A stretch of 64,000 nt of DNA from contig CP011020.1 in the NCBI GenBank assembly GCA_001023535.1, positions 434,001 to 498,000 of the forward strand, in the 5' to 3' direction. Of the stretch, positions 30,900 through 39,036 are shown in pieces (the first letter of the stretch is position 1; each line of letters starts with the position of its first letter). The notes under the pieces were generated by a model. That model searched no databases. It saw only the letters and a program-made list of their open reading frames with translations, and had not been told where the DNA came from. The stretch comes from Pseudomonas chlororaphis (GTDB taxonomy: Bacteria; Pseudomonadota; Gammaproteobacteria; Pseudomonadales; Pseudomonadaceae). A program made the translations under genes and the position numbers.

Positions 30900-32240
30900 T
30901 CAATCGAGCATCAACACCTTCGCCAGGATGATCTTCGGCCCTTTCATCTTCTTGATGATGATCCTCAGGCCTTCGACTTCCAGCACTTCTTCCTCTTCCG
31001 GCACGCGCTTGAGGGTTTCATAGACCAGCCCGGCGAGGGTTTCGGCCTCGATGTGGTCCAGGTCGATCCCCAGCAGGCGCTCGACCTTGAACAACGGCGT
31101 GTCGCCGCGTACCAATAGCTTGCCCGGCTGATACGCCAGGATGCCGCGCTCGGCCTTGCGGTGTTCGTCCTGGATATCGCCGACTAGCACTTCCAGCACG
31201 TCTTCCATGGTCAGGTAGCCGATGATGTTGCCGTCGGCTTCCTCCACCACGGCGAAGTGCGAGCCGCCCTTGCGGAACTGCTCCAGCAACTGCGACAGCG
31301 GCATGTGCCGCGACACGCGCTCCAGGGGCCGGGTCAGCTCGGCCAGGTTGAACGACTCGGGAATGTGATCCAGGGCCGCCAGCTCCAGCAGCAGGTCCTT
31401 GATGTGCAGCAGGCCGACGAACTCCTGGCGCTCGCTGTCGTACACCGGGTAGCGGCTGAACTTGTGGCGACGGAACATCGCCAGGATTTCCTTGAGCGGC
31501 GCGTTGAACTCCAGCGTGACCAGGTCTTCCCGGGAGTTGGCCCAGTCCACCACTTCCAGTTCGCCCATTTCCACGGCCGACGCCAGGACGCGCATGCCCT
31601 GGTCGCTGGGGTCCTGGCCGCGGCTGGAGTGCAGGATCAGTTTCAGTTCTTCACGGCTGTAGTGATGTTCGTGATGCGGGCCGGGCTCGCCCTGTCCGGC
31701 GATGCGCAGGATGGCGTTGGCGCTGGCGTTGAGCAGGTAGATCGCCGGGTACATGGCCCAGTAGAACAGGTACAGCGGCACGGCGGTCCACAGCGACAGC
31801 AGTTCGGGCTTGCGGATCGCCCAGGACTTGGGCGCCAGCTCGCCGACGACGATGTGCAGGTAGGAAATGATGAAGAAGGCAGTGAAGAACGAAACCGCCT
31901 TGATCACTTCCGGTGACTGCACGCCCACCGCGCCCAGCAGCGGCTCGAGGATGTGGGCGAACGCCGGCTCACCGACCCAGCCCAGGCCCAGCGAGGCGAG
32001 GGTGATGCCCAGTTGGCAGGCCGACAGGTAGGCGTCGAGCTGGCTGTGGACGGTTCGCAGGATGTGCCCGCGCCAGCCGTTCTGCTCGGCGATTGCCTCG
32101 ACCCGGGTCGAGCGTAGCTTGACCATGGCAAATTCGGCTGCAACGAAAAAGCCGTTGAGCAAAACCAGGATCAGAGCGAAAAGAATCATGCCGAATTCGG
32201 CGAAGAGTGTAACGAGGGACAAGCCAGGGGAAGGGTCCAT
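30900..32240 (-). CDS. HlyC/CorC-family (DUF21-CBS) membrane protein
   Basis: The 446-residue protein has the four-part layout of the CorB/CorC/HlyC family: an N-terminal DUF21 membrane domain (about residues 10-190, four hydrophobic helices, with ACQLGITLASLGLGWVGEPA), a pair of CBS domains (about 215-335, VYDSERQEFVGLLHIKDLL and EEADGNIIGYLTMEDVLE), and a C-terminal CorC_HlyC/transporter-associated domain (about 350-430). Members export magnesium or act as ion-efflux regulators. The hemolysin name is historical. The ATG at 32240 gives MDPSPGLSLVTLFAEFGMILFALI. A GTG at 32306 would add an unlikely 22-residue extension. Confidence 0.9.
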   Translation of the reverse strand: MDPSPGLSLVTLFAEFGMILFALILVLLNGFFVAAEFAMVKLRSTRVEAIAEQNGWRGHILRTVHSQLDAYLSACQLGITLASLGLGWVGEPAFAHILEPLLGAVGVQSPEVIKAVSFFTAFFIISYLHIVVGELAPKSWAIRKPELLSLWTAVPLYLFYWAMYPAIYLLNASANAILRIAGQGEPGPHHEHHYSREELKLILHSSRGQDPSDQGMRVLASAVEMGELEVVDWANSREDLVTLEFNAPLKEILAMFRRHKFSRYPVYDSERQEFVGLLHIKDLLLELAALDHIPESFNLAELTRPLERVSRHMPLSQLLEQFRKGGSHFAVVEEADGNIIGYLTMEDVLEVLVGDIQDEHRKAERGILAYQPGKLLVRGDTPLFKVERLLGIDLDHIEAETLAGLVYETLKRVPEEEEVLEVEGLRIIIKKMKGPKIILAKVLMLD

Positions 32241-32364
32241 GATGGAGTTTTGCAGGTTCCGTATTAGCCGTAAAAGTAGGAAATCAGTGCCTGAAAAGGC
32301 AGGCACAAGTCAGCCAATGTAGCGGCTGACTCGGCTGTTGCCTAGGGGGCAATGCCGGCCGGTA

Positions 32365-33687
32365 TCAATCGGCCGGGCTGGCGAGGCGCGCGCGAACCAC
32401 TTGTGCCGGGGTGAAATGGCAGGTGAACGTGCTGCCATGGCCGGGCACGCTGCTGATTTCCATGCGCCCGCGATGACGCAGCAGCACGTGCTTGACGATC
32501 GCCAGGCCCAGGCCGGTGCCCCCGGTGTTGGAGTTGCGGCTGGAGTCGACGCGGTAGAAGCGTTCGGTCAGGCGCGGCAGGTGCTTGCTGTCGATGCCGA
32601 TCCCCGAGTCCCGCACGCTCAGGTGCGCGCCTTGCTCGTCGCCCCACCAGCGCACGTGGATCCGGCCTTGCTCGGGCGTGTACTTGACCGCGTTGAACAC
32701 CAGGTTGGAAAACGCGCTGCGCAGTTCCGCCTCGCTGCCCTTGAGCTGCACGCCCGGGTCGGCTTCCAGGGTGATGGTCTGTTGCTTGGGGCCGGACAGT
32801 TCCTGTGCGTCCTCGGCAATGGTCTGCAGCAGGTCGTCGATGGGCACCGGCTGGTTGTCCGACGGATAGTCGGTGGCCTCCAGCTTCGCCAGCAACAGCA
32901 AGTCGTTGAGCAGGGTCTGCATGCGCCCGCTTTGCTGGTGCATCTGCTGCAAGGCTCGGGTCCAGCGCGGGTTCACCTCCTCGACGTTGTCGAGCAGGGT
33001 TTCCAGGTAGCCGCAGATCACCGTCAACGGCGTGCGCAGTTCGTGGGACACGTTGGCGATGAAGTCTTTGCGCATCTGCTCCAACTGGTGGATGCGGGTC
33101 ACGTCCCGCACCAGCATCAGGTGCTCGTTGTTGCCGTAGCGCGTGATGTACAGCTGGATCCGCAGCCGGTCGTTGGTGGGCGAGGGGATTTCCAGCGGTT
33201 CGGCGTAGTTGTCCTGCTCGAAGTATTCCTTGAAGCGCGGATGGCGCACCAGGTTGGTCACCGGCTGGCCGCTGTCCTGGGGCGTCTTGAGGCCCAGCAG
33301 GGTCTCGGCGGCGCGGTTCCACCATTCCAGGTTGCCTTCGCTGTCGAGCATGATCACGGCGTCCTTGAGGGCCGCGGTGGACTCCTGGACCCGGTCGATC
33401 ACCGCTTGCAGGCGCCCGCGCACGCGCTGGTCCCGCCGTTGCAGGTGGTAGATGCTGTCGAACACTTCGCCCCACAGGCCATAGCCGTCGGGCGGGGCTT
33501 CGTCGGGTTGGTGCAGGCGCAGCCATTCGTGCAGGCGCAGCAGTTGCTTGAGGGTCCAGGCCAGGTACAGCCCCAGGCCCGCAGCCAGGCTCCAGCCGTA
33601 GTAGCCGGTGATCAGGCCGACGACCAGGCTGCCGGTCACCAGCAACAACATGTGGCGAATCAGGGTGCCATGCCAGTTTTGATTCAC
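32365..33687 (-). CDS. phoR: phosphate regulon sensor histidine kinase
   Basis: PhoR phosphorylates PhoB when phosphate is scarce. The 440-residue kinase has two N-terminal membrane helices with little periplasmic part (residues 10-50), a PAS domain (about 95-195), the H-box ANVSHELRTPLT with His215, and the HATPase region (N box LVFNAVKYTPEQG, G1 VRDSGIGID, G2 GTGLGLAIVKH). I choose the GTG at 33687 because AAGGAAG lies five bases upstream. The frame opens further, to 33720, without a better start. phoB lies just upstream on the same strand, with the third AGCTTGCAGCT cluster in the gap. Confidence 0.97.
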   Translation of the reverse strand: MNQNWHGTLIRHMLLLVTGSLVVGLITGYYGWSLAAGLGLYLAWTLKQLLRLHEWLRLHQPDEAPPDGYGLWGEVFDSIYHLQRRDQRVRGRLQAVIDRVQESTAALKDAVIMLDSEGNLEWWNRAAETLLGLKTPQDSGQPVTNLVRHPRFKEYFEQDNYAEPLEIPSPTNDRLRIQLYITRYGNNEHLMLVRDVTRIHQLEQMRKDFIANVSHELRTPLTVICGYLETLLDNVEEVNPRWTRALQQMHQQSGRMQTLLNDLLLLAKLEATDYPSDNQPVPIDDLLQTIAEDAQELSGPKQQTITLEADPGVQLKGSEAELRSAFSNLVFNAVKYTPEQGRIHVRWWGDEQGAHLSVRDSGIGIDSKHLPRLTERFYRVDSSRNSNTGGTGLGLAIVKHVLLRHRGRMEISSVPGHGSTFTCHFTPAQVVRARLASPAD

Positions 33688-33704
33688 GGGGCTTCCTTTC
33701 GAAG

Positions 33705-33795
33705 CAGCTGAAAGCTGCAAGCTTCAAGCTGCAAGTTTGAAGCGGGTCGATAATGGCTTTTACTTGCAGCTTGTAGCTCAAAGCTCGCAGCTGCT
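33705..33795. repeat. AGCTTGCAGCT repeat cluster between phoB and phoR
   Basis: The left arm AGCTGAAAGCTGCAAGCTTC and the right arm (TACTTGCAGCTTGTAGCTCA, then AAGCTCGCAGCT) are imperfectly inverted around GGGTCGATAATGGC. The element fills the whole gap of the phoBR operon. Confidence 0.72.
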
Positions 33796-33799
33796 TTTC

Positions 33800-34489
33800 T
33801 CATGCCTTCGTCGAAAAACGATACCCGGTGCCGCGCACGGTTTGTACCAGATTCTCGTAGGCATCGCCGAGGGCCTTGCGCAGGCGTCGGATGTGCACGT
33901 CCACGGTGCGTTCCTCGACGTAGACATTGCCGCCCCAGACCTGGTCCAGCAGTTGCCCGCGGGTGTAGGCGCGTTCCTGGTGGGTCATGAAGAATTGCAA
34001 CAGGCGGTATTCGGTCGGGCCCATCTCGGCGGGTTTGCCGTCGATGGTTACGCGGTGGCTGATCGGGTCCAGCAGCAGGCCGCCGACTTCGATCGGCGCT
34101 TCGCCATCGGTCGGCCCGGCACGGCGCAGCACGGCCTTGAGGCGCGCCACCAGCTCGCGCGGGGAAAACGGCTTGGTGATGTAGTCGTCGGCACCGACTT
34201 CCAGGCCCTGGATCTTGTTGTCCTCTTCGCCCTTGGCGGTGAGCATGATGATAGGGATGTCCCCGGTCAGCTCGTCGCGCTTGAGCCGGCGCGCCAGTTC
34301 GATGCCGGACGTGCCGGGCAGCATCCAGTCCAGCAGGATCAGGTCGGGCTTGCGGTCGACGATGATGGCGTGGGCCTGTTGAGAGTTCTCTGCTTCCATG
34401 CAGTCATAGCCGGCCATCTCCAACGCAACGGCAATCATCTCGCGGATGGGCGCCTCGTCGTCGACGATCAGAATGCTCCTGCCAACCAT
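33800..34489 (-). CDS. phoB: phosphate regulon response regulator
   Basis: PhoB activates phosphate starvation genes by binding Pho boxes. The 229-residue protein has the receiver domain (acidic pair Asp10/Asp11, phospho-acceptor Asp54 in [13 protein letters not shown], Lys in [10 protein letters not shown]) and an OmpR-type winged helix at about 130-225 ([38 protein letters not shown]). It is the first gene of phoBR. A minus-strand Pho box at 34543-34560 points to autoregulation. The start ATG follows AGAGGATTACCCC. Confidence 0.98.
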   Translation of the reverse strand: MVGRSILIVDDEAPIREMIAVALEMAGYDCMEAENSQQAHAIIVDRKPDLILLDWMLPGTSGIELARRLKRDELTGDIPIIMLTAKGEEDNKIQGLEVGADDYITKPFSPRELVARLKAVLRRAGPTDGEAPIEVGGLLLDPISHRVTIDGKPAEMGPTEYRLLQFFMTHQERAYTRGQLLDQVWGGNVYVEERTVDVHIRRLRKALGDAYENLVQTVRGTGYRFSTKA

Positions 34490-34501
34490 GGGGTAATCCT
34501 C

Positions 34502-34519
34502 TTGTCATTTAACTGTCTT
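34502..34519 (+). promoter_or_regulatory. Pho box facing the COG4315-type gene
   Basis: TTGTCAT-TTAA-CTGTCTT is a good PhoB direct repeat reading on the plus strand, away from phoB and toward the exported-protein gene at 34641. It lies about 120 bases upstream of that gene and only 13 bases from the phoB start codon. Confidence 0.6.
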
Positions 34520-34542
34520 GCGCCGCATTAGATAACGGAATT

Positions 34543-34560
34543 ATTGCAGTCGTGTGACAA
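34543..34560 (-). promoter_or_regulatory. Pho box for phoBR autoregulation
   Basis: On the minus strand TTGTCAC-ACGA-CTGCAAT matches the PhoB repeat spacing. A TATCTA-like -10 follows it toward phoB. It is weaker than the pstC box. Confidence 0.6.
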
Positions 34561-34640
34561 CAATTTCATTGACCGGCGATGTGGGGGATCCTGGGCTAAG
34601 CTTTCAGTCCGAATCCTGACAACCACAAAAGAAGGTTTCC

Positions 34641-35021
34641 ATGACTCCGATGACTGTTTCTTTCAAAGCCCTGCTGCTGGCGGCTGCCGTGGCCCTGCCT
34701 GGATTGGCCATGGCTGCCGATCCCGCAATGGAGAAGGACGGCATGTTTACCGACCATAAGGGCATGACTCTCTACACCTACGACAAGGACGCAGACGGCA
34801 AGTCCAACTGCAACGGTCAATGTGCGGAAAACTGGCCACCGCTGATGGCTGGGAGCGATGCGAAGACGATGGGCAAGTGGACCGTAGTGAAACGTGATGA
34901 TGGTTCGATGCAATGGGCATACGACGACGATCCGTTGTACACCTACAAAGGCGACGAGAAGGCCGGTGACAAGGCCGGTGAGGGGAAAGGCGGCGTCTGG
35001 CACATAGCCAAGCCTGACTGA
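34641..35021 (+). CDS. small exported COG4315-type repeat protein
   Basis: The 126-residue precursor has a signal peptide (about residues 1-25, cut after AMA). The mature part holds the twin repeat of the COG4315 'secreted repeat of unknown function' family: FTDHKGMTLYTYDKDADGKS with NCNGQCAENWPPL, then WAYDDDPLYTYKGDEKAGD. The two Cys residues in the CNGQC region are conserved in the family. No lipobox is evident despite the lipoprotein name given to relatives. The function is unknown. A plus-strand Pho box upstream suggests phosphate control, which I infer only from position. Confidence 0.85.
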   Translation: MTPMTVSFKALLLAAAVALPGLAMAADPAMEKDGMFTDHKGMTLYTYDKDADGKSNCNGQCAENWPPLMAGSDAKTMGKWTVVKRDDGSMQWAYDDDPLYTYKGDEKAGDKAGEGKGGVWHIAKPD

Positions 35022-35042
35022 CTCGGGTCTGCCAAGAGACGA

Positions 35043-35175
35043 TGTGGCGAGGGGATTTATCCCCGTTGGGCTGCGAAAGCAGCCCTAAGGCCGCGATCCC
35101 AGTCTGCCTGACACTACGAGATGTCAGGTTTCAGGGCTGCTTCGCAACCCAGCGGGGATAAATCCCCTTGTCACA
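35043..35175. repeat. REPIN-like inverted repeat, GGGGATTTATCCCC type
   Basis: Third copy of the 130-base element, with arms TGTGGCGAGGGGATTTATCC and GGGATAAATCCCCTTGTCAC, between the convergent COG4315-type gene and ubiA. Confidence 0.87.
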
Positions 35176-35186
35176 AAAAGCGCCGC

Positions 35187-36077
35187 TCAGCGCAGCGCGT
35201 AATCCAGCACGATCCCCACGAAAATCGCCATCCCGGCCCAATGGTTGTGCAGGAATGCCTGGAAGCAGCGCATCCGGTCCTTGCCGCGGGTGTACCAGAA
35301 CTCCCAGGCAAAGCACGCGGCAGCGGCGACCAGGCCCAAGTGGAACCAGCCGCCGAGCTTGAACTGCGAGCCGGCCAGCAGCAGGCAGCCCAGGGCCAGG
35401 CCTTGCAGGGTCAGGATGATCGCCCGGTCGGCATCGCCAAACAGAATCGCCGTGGATTTCACGCCGATTCGCAAGTCATCGTCCCGGTCGGTCATCGCGT
35501 AATAGGTGTCGTAGCCCACCGTCCACAGCAGGTTGGCGATGTACAACAGCCACGCGGCTGCCGGCAGATGGCCGGTTTCGGCGGTGAAGGCCATCGGCAT
35601 GCCCCAGGAGAACGCCGCGCCCAGCACCACTTGCGGGTAATAGGTGTAGCGCTTCATGAACGGGTAGGTGCACGCCAGGGCCAGCCCGCCCAGGGACAGC
35701 AGGATGGTCGGCGCGTTGGTGCACAGCACCAGCAGGAAACTCACGGCCATCAGCACGGCGAAGAACACCAATGCCTCTTTCGAACTGATCTTGCCACTCG
35801 CCAAAGGGCGCTGCGCGGTGCGCTTGACGTGGCCGTCCACCTTGCGGTCGGCCCAGTCGTTGATCACGCAACCGCCGGCGCGGGTCAGCACCACGCCGAG
35901 GACGAAAATCACGATATTGGCCAGGGAGGGCGAGCCTTCACCGGCGACCCACAGCGCCCACAGTGTTGGCCATAACAGCAGGTAGATGCCGATGGGCTTG
36001 TCCATGCGGGTCAGTTGCACGAAGTCCCAGGCCCGAGGGTTCAGGCGGTTCAGGGATTTGAGCAGTTGCAGGTACAT
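35187..36077 (-). CDS. ubiA: 4-hydroxybenzoate polyprenyltransferase
   Basis: UbiA joins 4-hydroxybenzoate to the polyprenyl chain in ubiquinone synthesis at the inner membrane. The 296-residue protein has eight to nine hydrophobic helices and both Asp-rich motifs: [19 protein letters not shown] near residue 70 and [22 protein letters not shown] near 190, which bind the magnesium-diphosphate of the prenyl donor. The ATG at 36077 overlaps the last base of the ubiC stop codon, so ubiC and ubiA are translationally coupled. Confidence 0.97.
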   Translation of the reverse strand: MYLQLLKSLNRLNPRAWDFVQLTRMDKPIGIYLLLWPTLWALWVAGEGSPSLANIVIFVLGVVLTRAGGCVINDWADRKVDGHVKRTAQRPLASGKISSKEALVFFAVLMAVSFLLVLCTNAPTILLSLGGLALACTYPFMKRYTYYPQVVLGAAFSWGMPMAFTAETGHLPAAAWLLYIANLLWTVGYDTYYAMTDRDDDLRIGVKSTAILFGDADRAIILTLQGLALGCLLLAGSQFKLGGWFHLGLVAAAACFAWEFWYTRGKDRMRCFQAFLHNHWAGMAIFVGIVLDYALR

Positions 36078-36649
36078 CAGCAATTCTCCGAATAGGCACG
36101 GGCGACCGTCCACACGCGTGGCAAGAAGACTTCCGCCACCAGCACGCTCAGCGCGCCGCGGTCGAAGCGCGAACGGCGGCCCCACAGTTCACGGCGGCGC
36201 ACATCGGCCGGCAACCATTGTTCGGGGTAATGGCAAACCTCGATGGCCCGGCGCTGGAACGCCTGGTCGCAAAACAGCAGTTCGCCCAGGGAGCGGCTGC
36301 CCAGTTCATCCAGGTGCAACCCGTCGCCCTGCAACGCACTGCGCGCCGCCACGCTGCGGGCAAATACCCACGGCTCGCCGTGACCGCGCAGGTACACCTC
36401 GCGCACCCAGCCCTCGCTGCCGTGCGCCAGGTCCAGAGCCGCGCATTCATCGTCGCGCAGCGGTTGCCAGCCTTCGAACAGCGGCGTCACGCTGAAGTGA
36501 TCGTCCGACAGGCTCGTCAGGCGGCGGGTCAGGGAACCTTCGTCGAACAACCAGTCGAGTACACAGGCATCGGGACGGGGCGACAGCAGCGGCCCGGGCA
36601 GCCATTGGAGTGTAGGAAATATCGAATTTGTCGGCGGCACAGAGGTCAT
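36077..36649 (-). CDS. ubiC: chorismate lyase
   Basis: UbiC converts chorismate to 4-hydroxybenzoate and pyruvate, the first step toward ubiquinone and the step before UbiA. The 190-residue protein fits the family with [29 protein letters not shown] near the N-terminus, the active-site arginine region [18 protein letters not shown], and LGELLFCD with a downstream Glu. The ATG at 36649 ([18 protein letters not shown]) is the family-like start. It overlaps ubiA by one base and is divergent from the rubredoxin gene. Confidence 0.95.
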   Translation of the reverse strand: MTSVPPTNSIFPTLQWLPGPLLSPRPDACVLDWLFDEGSLTRRLTSLSDDHFSVTPLFEGWQPLRDDECAALDLAHGSEGWVREVYLRGHGEPWVFARSVAARSALQGDGLHLDELGSRSLGELLFCDQAFQRRAIEVCHYPEQWLPADVRRRELWGRRSRFDRGALSVLVAEVFLPRVWTVARAYSENC

Positions 36650-36836
36650 GAATGGCAGCAAATGAGGCCGCGAGCTTACCATGTCGGTCGGCGATGTTGA
36701 CGGGTTGGACCTGCCGTCGTTCCGATCACGCTTGCATCTGGCGCGACCGATCAGTACAAAACGCCCTGAGCCGGAAGGGCGTTCTCATCGACCCGACCAA
36801 TACCGGCAAACGCCTGACACCTGAGGAAGTACCTGA

Positions 36837-37004
36837 ATGAAGAAGTGGCAATGTATCGTCTGCGGCCTGATCTACAACGAAGCCGAGGGTTGGCCCGATG
36901 ACGGCATCGCCGCCGGGACCCGTTGGGAAGACGTACCGGCAGACTGGCTGTGCCCGGACTGCGGCGTCGGCAAGATGGATTTCGAAATGATCGAAATCAA
37001 CTAA
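36837..37004 (+). CDS. rubA: rubredoxin
   Basis: This 55-residue electron carrier has a single iron bound by four cysteines: Cys6 and Cys9 in CIVCG, Cys39 and Cys42 in CPDCG. The flanking [19 protein letters not shown] is the standard rubredoxin centre. It passes electrons from the rubredoxin reductase encoded 36 bases downstream to an oxygenase or detoxifying oxidase not present in this window. CTGAGGAAG precedes the ATG at good distance. Confidence 0.96.
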   Translation: MKKWQCIVCGLIYNEAEGWPDDGIAAGTRWEDVPADWLCPDCGVGKMDFEMIEIN

Positions 37005-37040
37005 GCGAACCCCTGACCGTTTCCCTGGATGGAGAGCAAC

Positions 37041-38189
37041 ATGAGCGCACCTGTCGTCATCGTCGGTACTGGCCTGGCCGGTTACAACCTGGCCCGGGAG
37101 TTTCGCAAGCTCGATAGCGAAACCCCCTTGCTGTTGATTACCGCCGACGACGGTCGCTCCTACTCCAAGCCGATGCTCTCCACCGGCTTTGGCAAAAACA
37201 AGGATGCCGACGGCCTGAGCATGGCCGAGCCGGGGGCCATGGCCGAGCAGCTCAAGGCCGAGGTCCGCACCCATACGCGCATCAGCGGCATCGACCCGGG
37301 GCACCAGCGGCTGTGGATCGGCGAGGAAGCGGTGAACTACCGCGACCTCATCCTGGCCTGGGGCGCCGAAACCGTGCGTGTGCCGGTACAGGGCGACGCC
37401 TCGGACCTGATCTTCCCCATCAACGACCTGGAGGACTACGCGCGCTTCCGGTCCGCCGCTGCCGGCAAGCGCCGGGTGCTGCTGCTCGGCGCCGGGCTGA
37501 TTGGCTGCGAGTTCGCCAACGACCTGATCCTGGGGGGCTACGAGGTGCAACTGGTGGCCCCGTGCGAACAGGTGATGCCGACGCTGTTGCATCCGGCGGC
37601 CGCTGCGGCGGTTCAGGCCGGGCTGGAGAGCCTGGGGGCGCGGTTCCACCTGGGCCCCGTGCTCAATCGCCTGCAACGCGGCGCCGACGGGCTTGAGGCG
37701 CACCTGTCCGACGGCCAGGTGATTGCCTGCGACCTGGTGGTGTCGGCCATCGGCCTGCGCCCGCGCATCGACCTGGCGGCGGCTGCCGGCCTGGTGGTCA
37801 ATCGCGGCGTGGTGGTCGACCGTCATTTGAAGACCTCCCACGCCAATATCTACGCCCTGGGCGACTGTGCCGAGGTGGATGGCCTGAACCTGCTGTACGT
37901 CATGCCCCTGATGAGCTGTGCCCGGGCCCTGGCCCAGACTCTGGCGGGCAACCCGACCGCCGTGAGCTACGGCCCCATGCCGATCACCGTGAAAACCCCG
38001 GTGTGCCCCCTGGTGGTGTCGCCACCGCCTCGCGGCCGAGAAGGCGTGTGGAGCGTCGAAGGGCAGGGCGCCGACATCAAGGCACTGTGTCGCGACGCCC
38101 AGGGCAACCTGCTGGGCTATGCCCTGACCGGCGCCGCGGTGATGGAGAAACTGGCGCTGAACAAGGAACTTCCGGGCTTGCTGGCGTAA
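37041..38189 (+). CDS. rubredoxin-NAD(P)H reductase (FAD-dependent)
   Basis: The 382-residue flavoprotein moves electrons from NAD(P)H to rubredoxin. It has the N-terminal FAD fold [17 protein letters not shown] (residues 5-21), the second dinucleotide fold [19 protein letters not shown] near residue 150, and the FAD-closing motif [14 protein letters not shown] near 275. The ATG at 37041 follows GGAGAGCAAC. It forms an operon with the rubredoxin gene, the same pairing as in P. aeruginosa. Confidence 0.95.
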   Translation: MSAPVVIVGTGLAGYNLAREFRKLDSETPLLLITADDGRSYSKPMLSTGFGKNKDADGLSMAEPGAMAEQLKAEVRTHTRISGIDPGHQRLWIGEEAVNYRDLILAWGAETVRVPVQGDASDLIFPINDLEDYARFRSAAAGKRRVLLLGAGLIGCEFANDLILGGYEVQLVAPCEQVMPTLLHPAAAAAVQAGLESLGARFHLGPVLNRLQRGADGLEAHLSDGQVIACDLVVSAIGLRPRIDLAAAAGLVVNRGVVVDRHLKTSHANIYALGDCAEVDGLNLLYVMPLMSCARALAQTLAGNPTAVSYGPMPITVKTPVCPLVVSPPPRGREGVWSVEGQGADIKALCRDAQGNLLGYALTGAAVMEKLALNKELPGLLA

Positions 38190-38380
38190 ATACTGGTCGT
38201 TCTGTCGCAAAAACCCTACTTTTGACCCCACAAAGGTCGTTCGGACACTGGCGTCGTCCTCGGCCCCGTGCCATTCTCACTCCCGTCTGCCGCAGTGTAG
38301 AGCCTGCGGCGCCTTAGGGGCTGTTCCACAGAGAGCAGCACGGACATAACAACAAAAAAACCGTCAAAGGGGCTTCATTC

Positions 38381-38656
38381 ATGCGTAAACCAGAACTCGC
38401 CGCCGCCATCGCGGAAAAAGCAGACCTCACCAAAGAACAAGCCAACCGCGTCCTCAACGCGGTACTCGAAGAAATCACCGGCGCCCTGCACCGCAAGGAC
38501 AGCGTCACCCTGGTGGGCTTCGGCACCTTCCTGCAACGCCATCGCGGCGCCCGCACCGGCAAAAACCCACAAACGGGTGAGCCAGTGAAAATCAAGGCCA
38601 GCAACACCGTTGCCTTCAAACCGGGCAAGTTCTTGAAGGACAGCGTTAATCCGTAA
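38381..38656 (+). CDS. hupN: HU-family nucleoid DNA-binding protein
   Basis: The 91-residue HU/IHF-fold protein carries the signature VTLVGFGTFLQRHRGARTGKNPQTGEPVKI, with the DNA-intercalating arm and Pro near residue 66. As an HU-type dimer it bends and compacts DNA. Its place after the rubredoxin reductase matches the third HU-like gene of pseudomonads (called hupN in P. putida). The symbol is given on position and length, so it is moderately secure. It is closed by an intrinsic terminator. Confidence 0.93.
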   Translation: MRKPELAAAIAEKADLTKEQANRVLNAVLEEITGALHRKDSVTLVGFGTFLQRHRGARTGKNPQTGEPVKIKASNTVAFKPGKFLKDSVNP

Positions 38657-38695
38657 TTGCTACGGGCTCTCCGGACTGGGGGATAAAGCAACCAC

Positions 38696-38733
38696 GAAAA
38701 AGGCACACCGAGGGAGTCGGGTGCCTTTTTTTT
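38696..38733 (+). terminator. bidirectional intrinsic terminator
   Basis: AAAAAGGCACACCGA pairs with TCGGGTGCCTTTTTTTT across one mismatch and a short loop. With A and T tracts on both sides it can end both the HU transcript and the leftward T6SS effector-immunity transcript. Confidence 0.9.
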
Positions 38734-38756
38734 GAGCGCGCGATTTGTCCCGCCGG

Positions 38757-39035
38757 TTACGGCATGCTCATCAGTGCCATGCGCAGGCGTCTGATCAGTT
38801 TCGGGGTCTTGAGGCAATCGGCCGGGCGCTTGTTGTCCAGGGCCGGGACGACCTGTTCCAGCCACCACAGGCCTTCCTTGAGGCCGCGTTTGCCGTAGAG
38901 CACGACGGCCATGTCGAGGTGGCCGTCCATGGCCTTGGCCAGTGCGCGGGCGTTGTCGTCGAGGTAGTCCTCTTCATACAGGCGCACGAACGTTTGCCAG
39001 TCGGCATCGCCGACGTATTCGTCTTCCAGTCCCAT
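38757..39035 (-). CDS. putative immunity protein resembling the Xre/MbcA/ParS toxin-binding domain
   Basis: The 92-residue acidic protein begins at the ATG at 39035, one base after the stop of the rhs gene, so the two are translated together. Its second half, with GLWWLEQVVPALDNKRPADC and then LKTPKLIRRLRMAL (from residue 51), matches the pattern of the antitoxin toxin-binding domain (DUF2384): a helix ending WL, then P-ALxxxxPxxxLxTxxxxxxxxxxL. The first half is acidic and shows no helix-turn-helix, unlike full Xre-type antitoxins. Because the rhs tip resembles a RES toxin, whose natural antitoxins carry this domain, I infer it is the cognate immunity protein. No experimental support is available here. 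Confidence 0.72.
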   Translation of the reverse strand: MGLEDEYVGDADWQTFVRLYEEDYLDDNARALAKAMDGHLDMAVVLYGKRGLKEGLWWLEQVVPALDNKRPADCLKTPKLIRRLRMALMSMP

Positions 39036-39036
39036 G

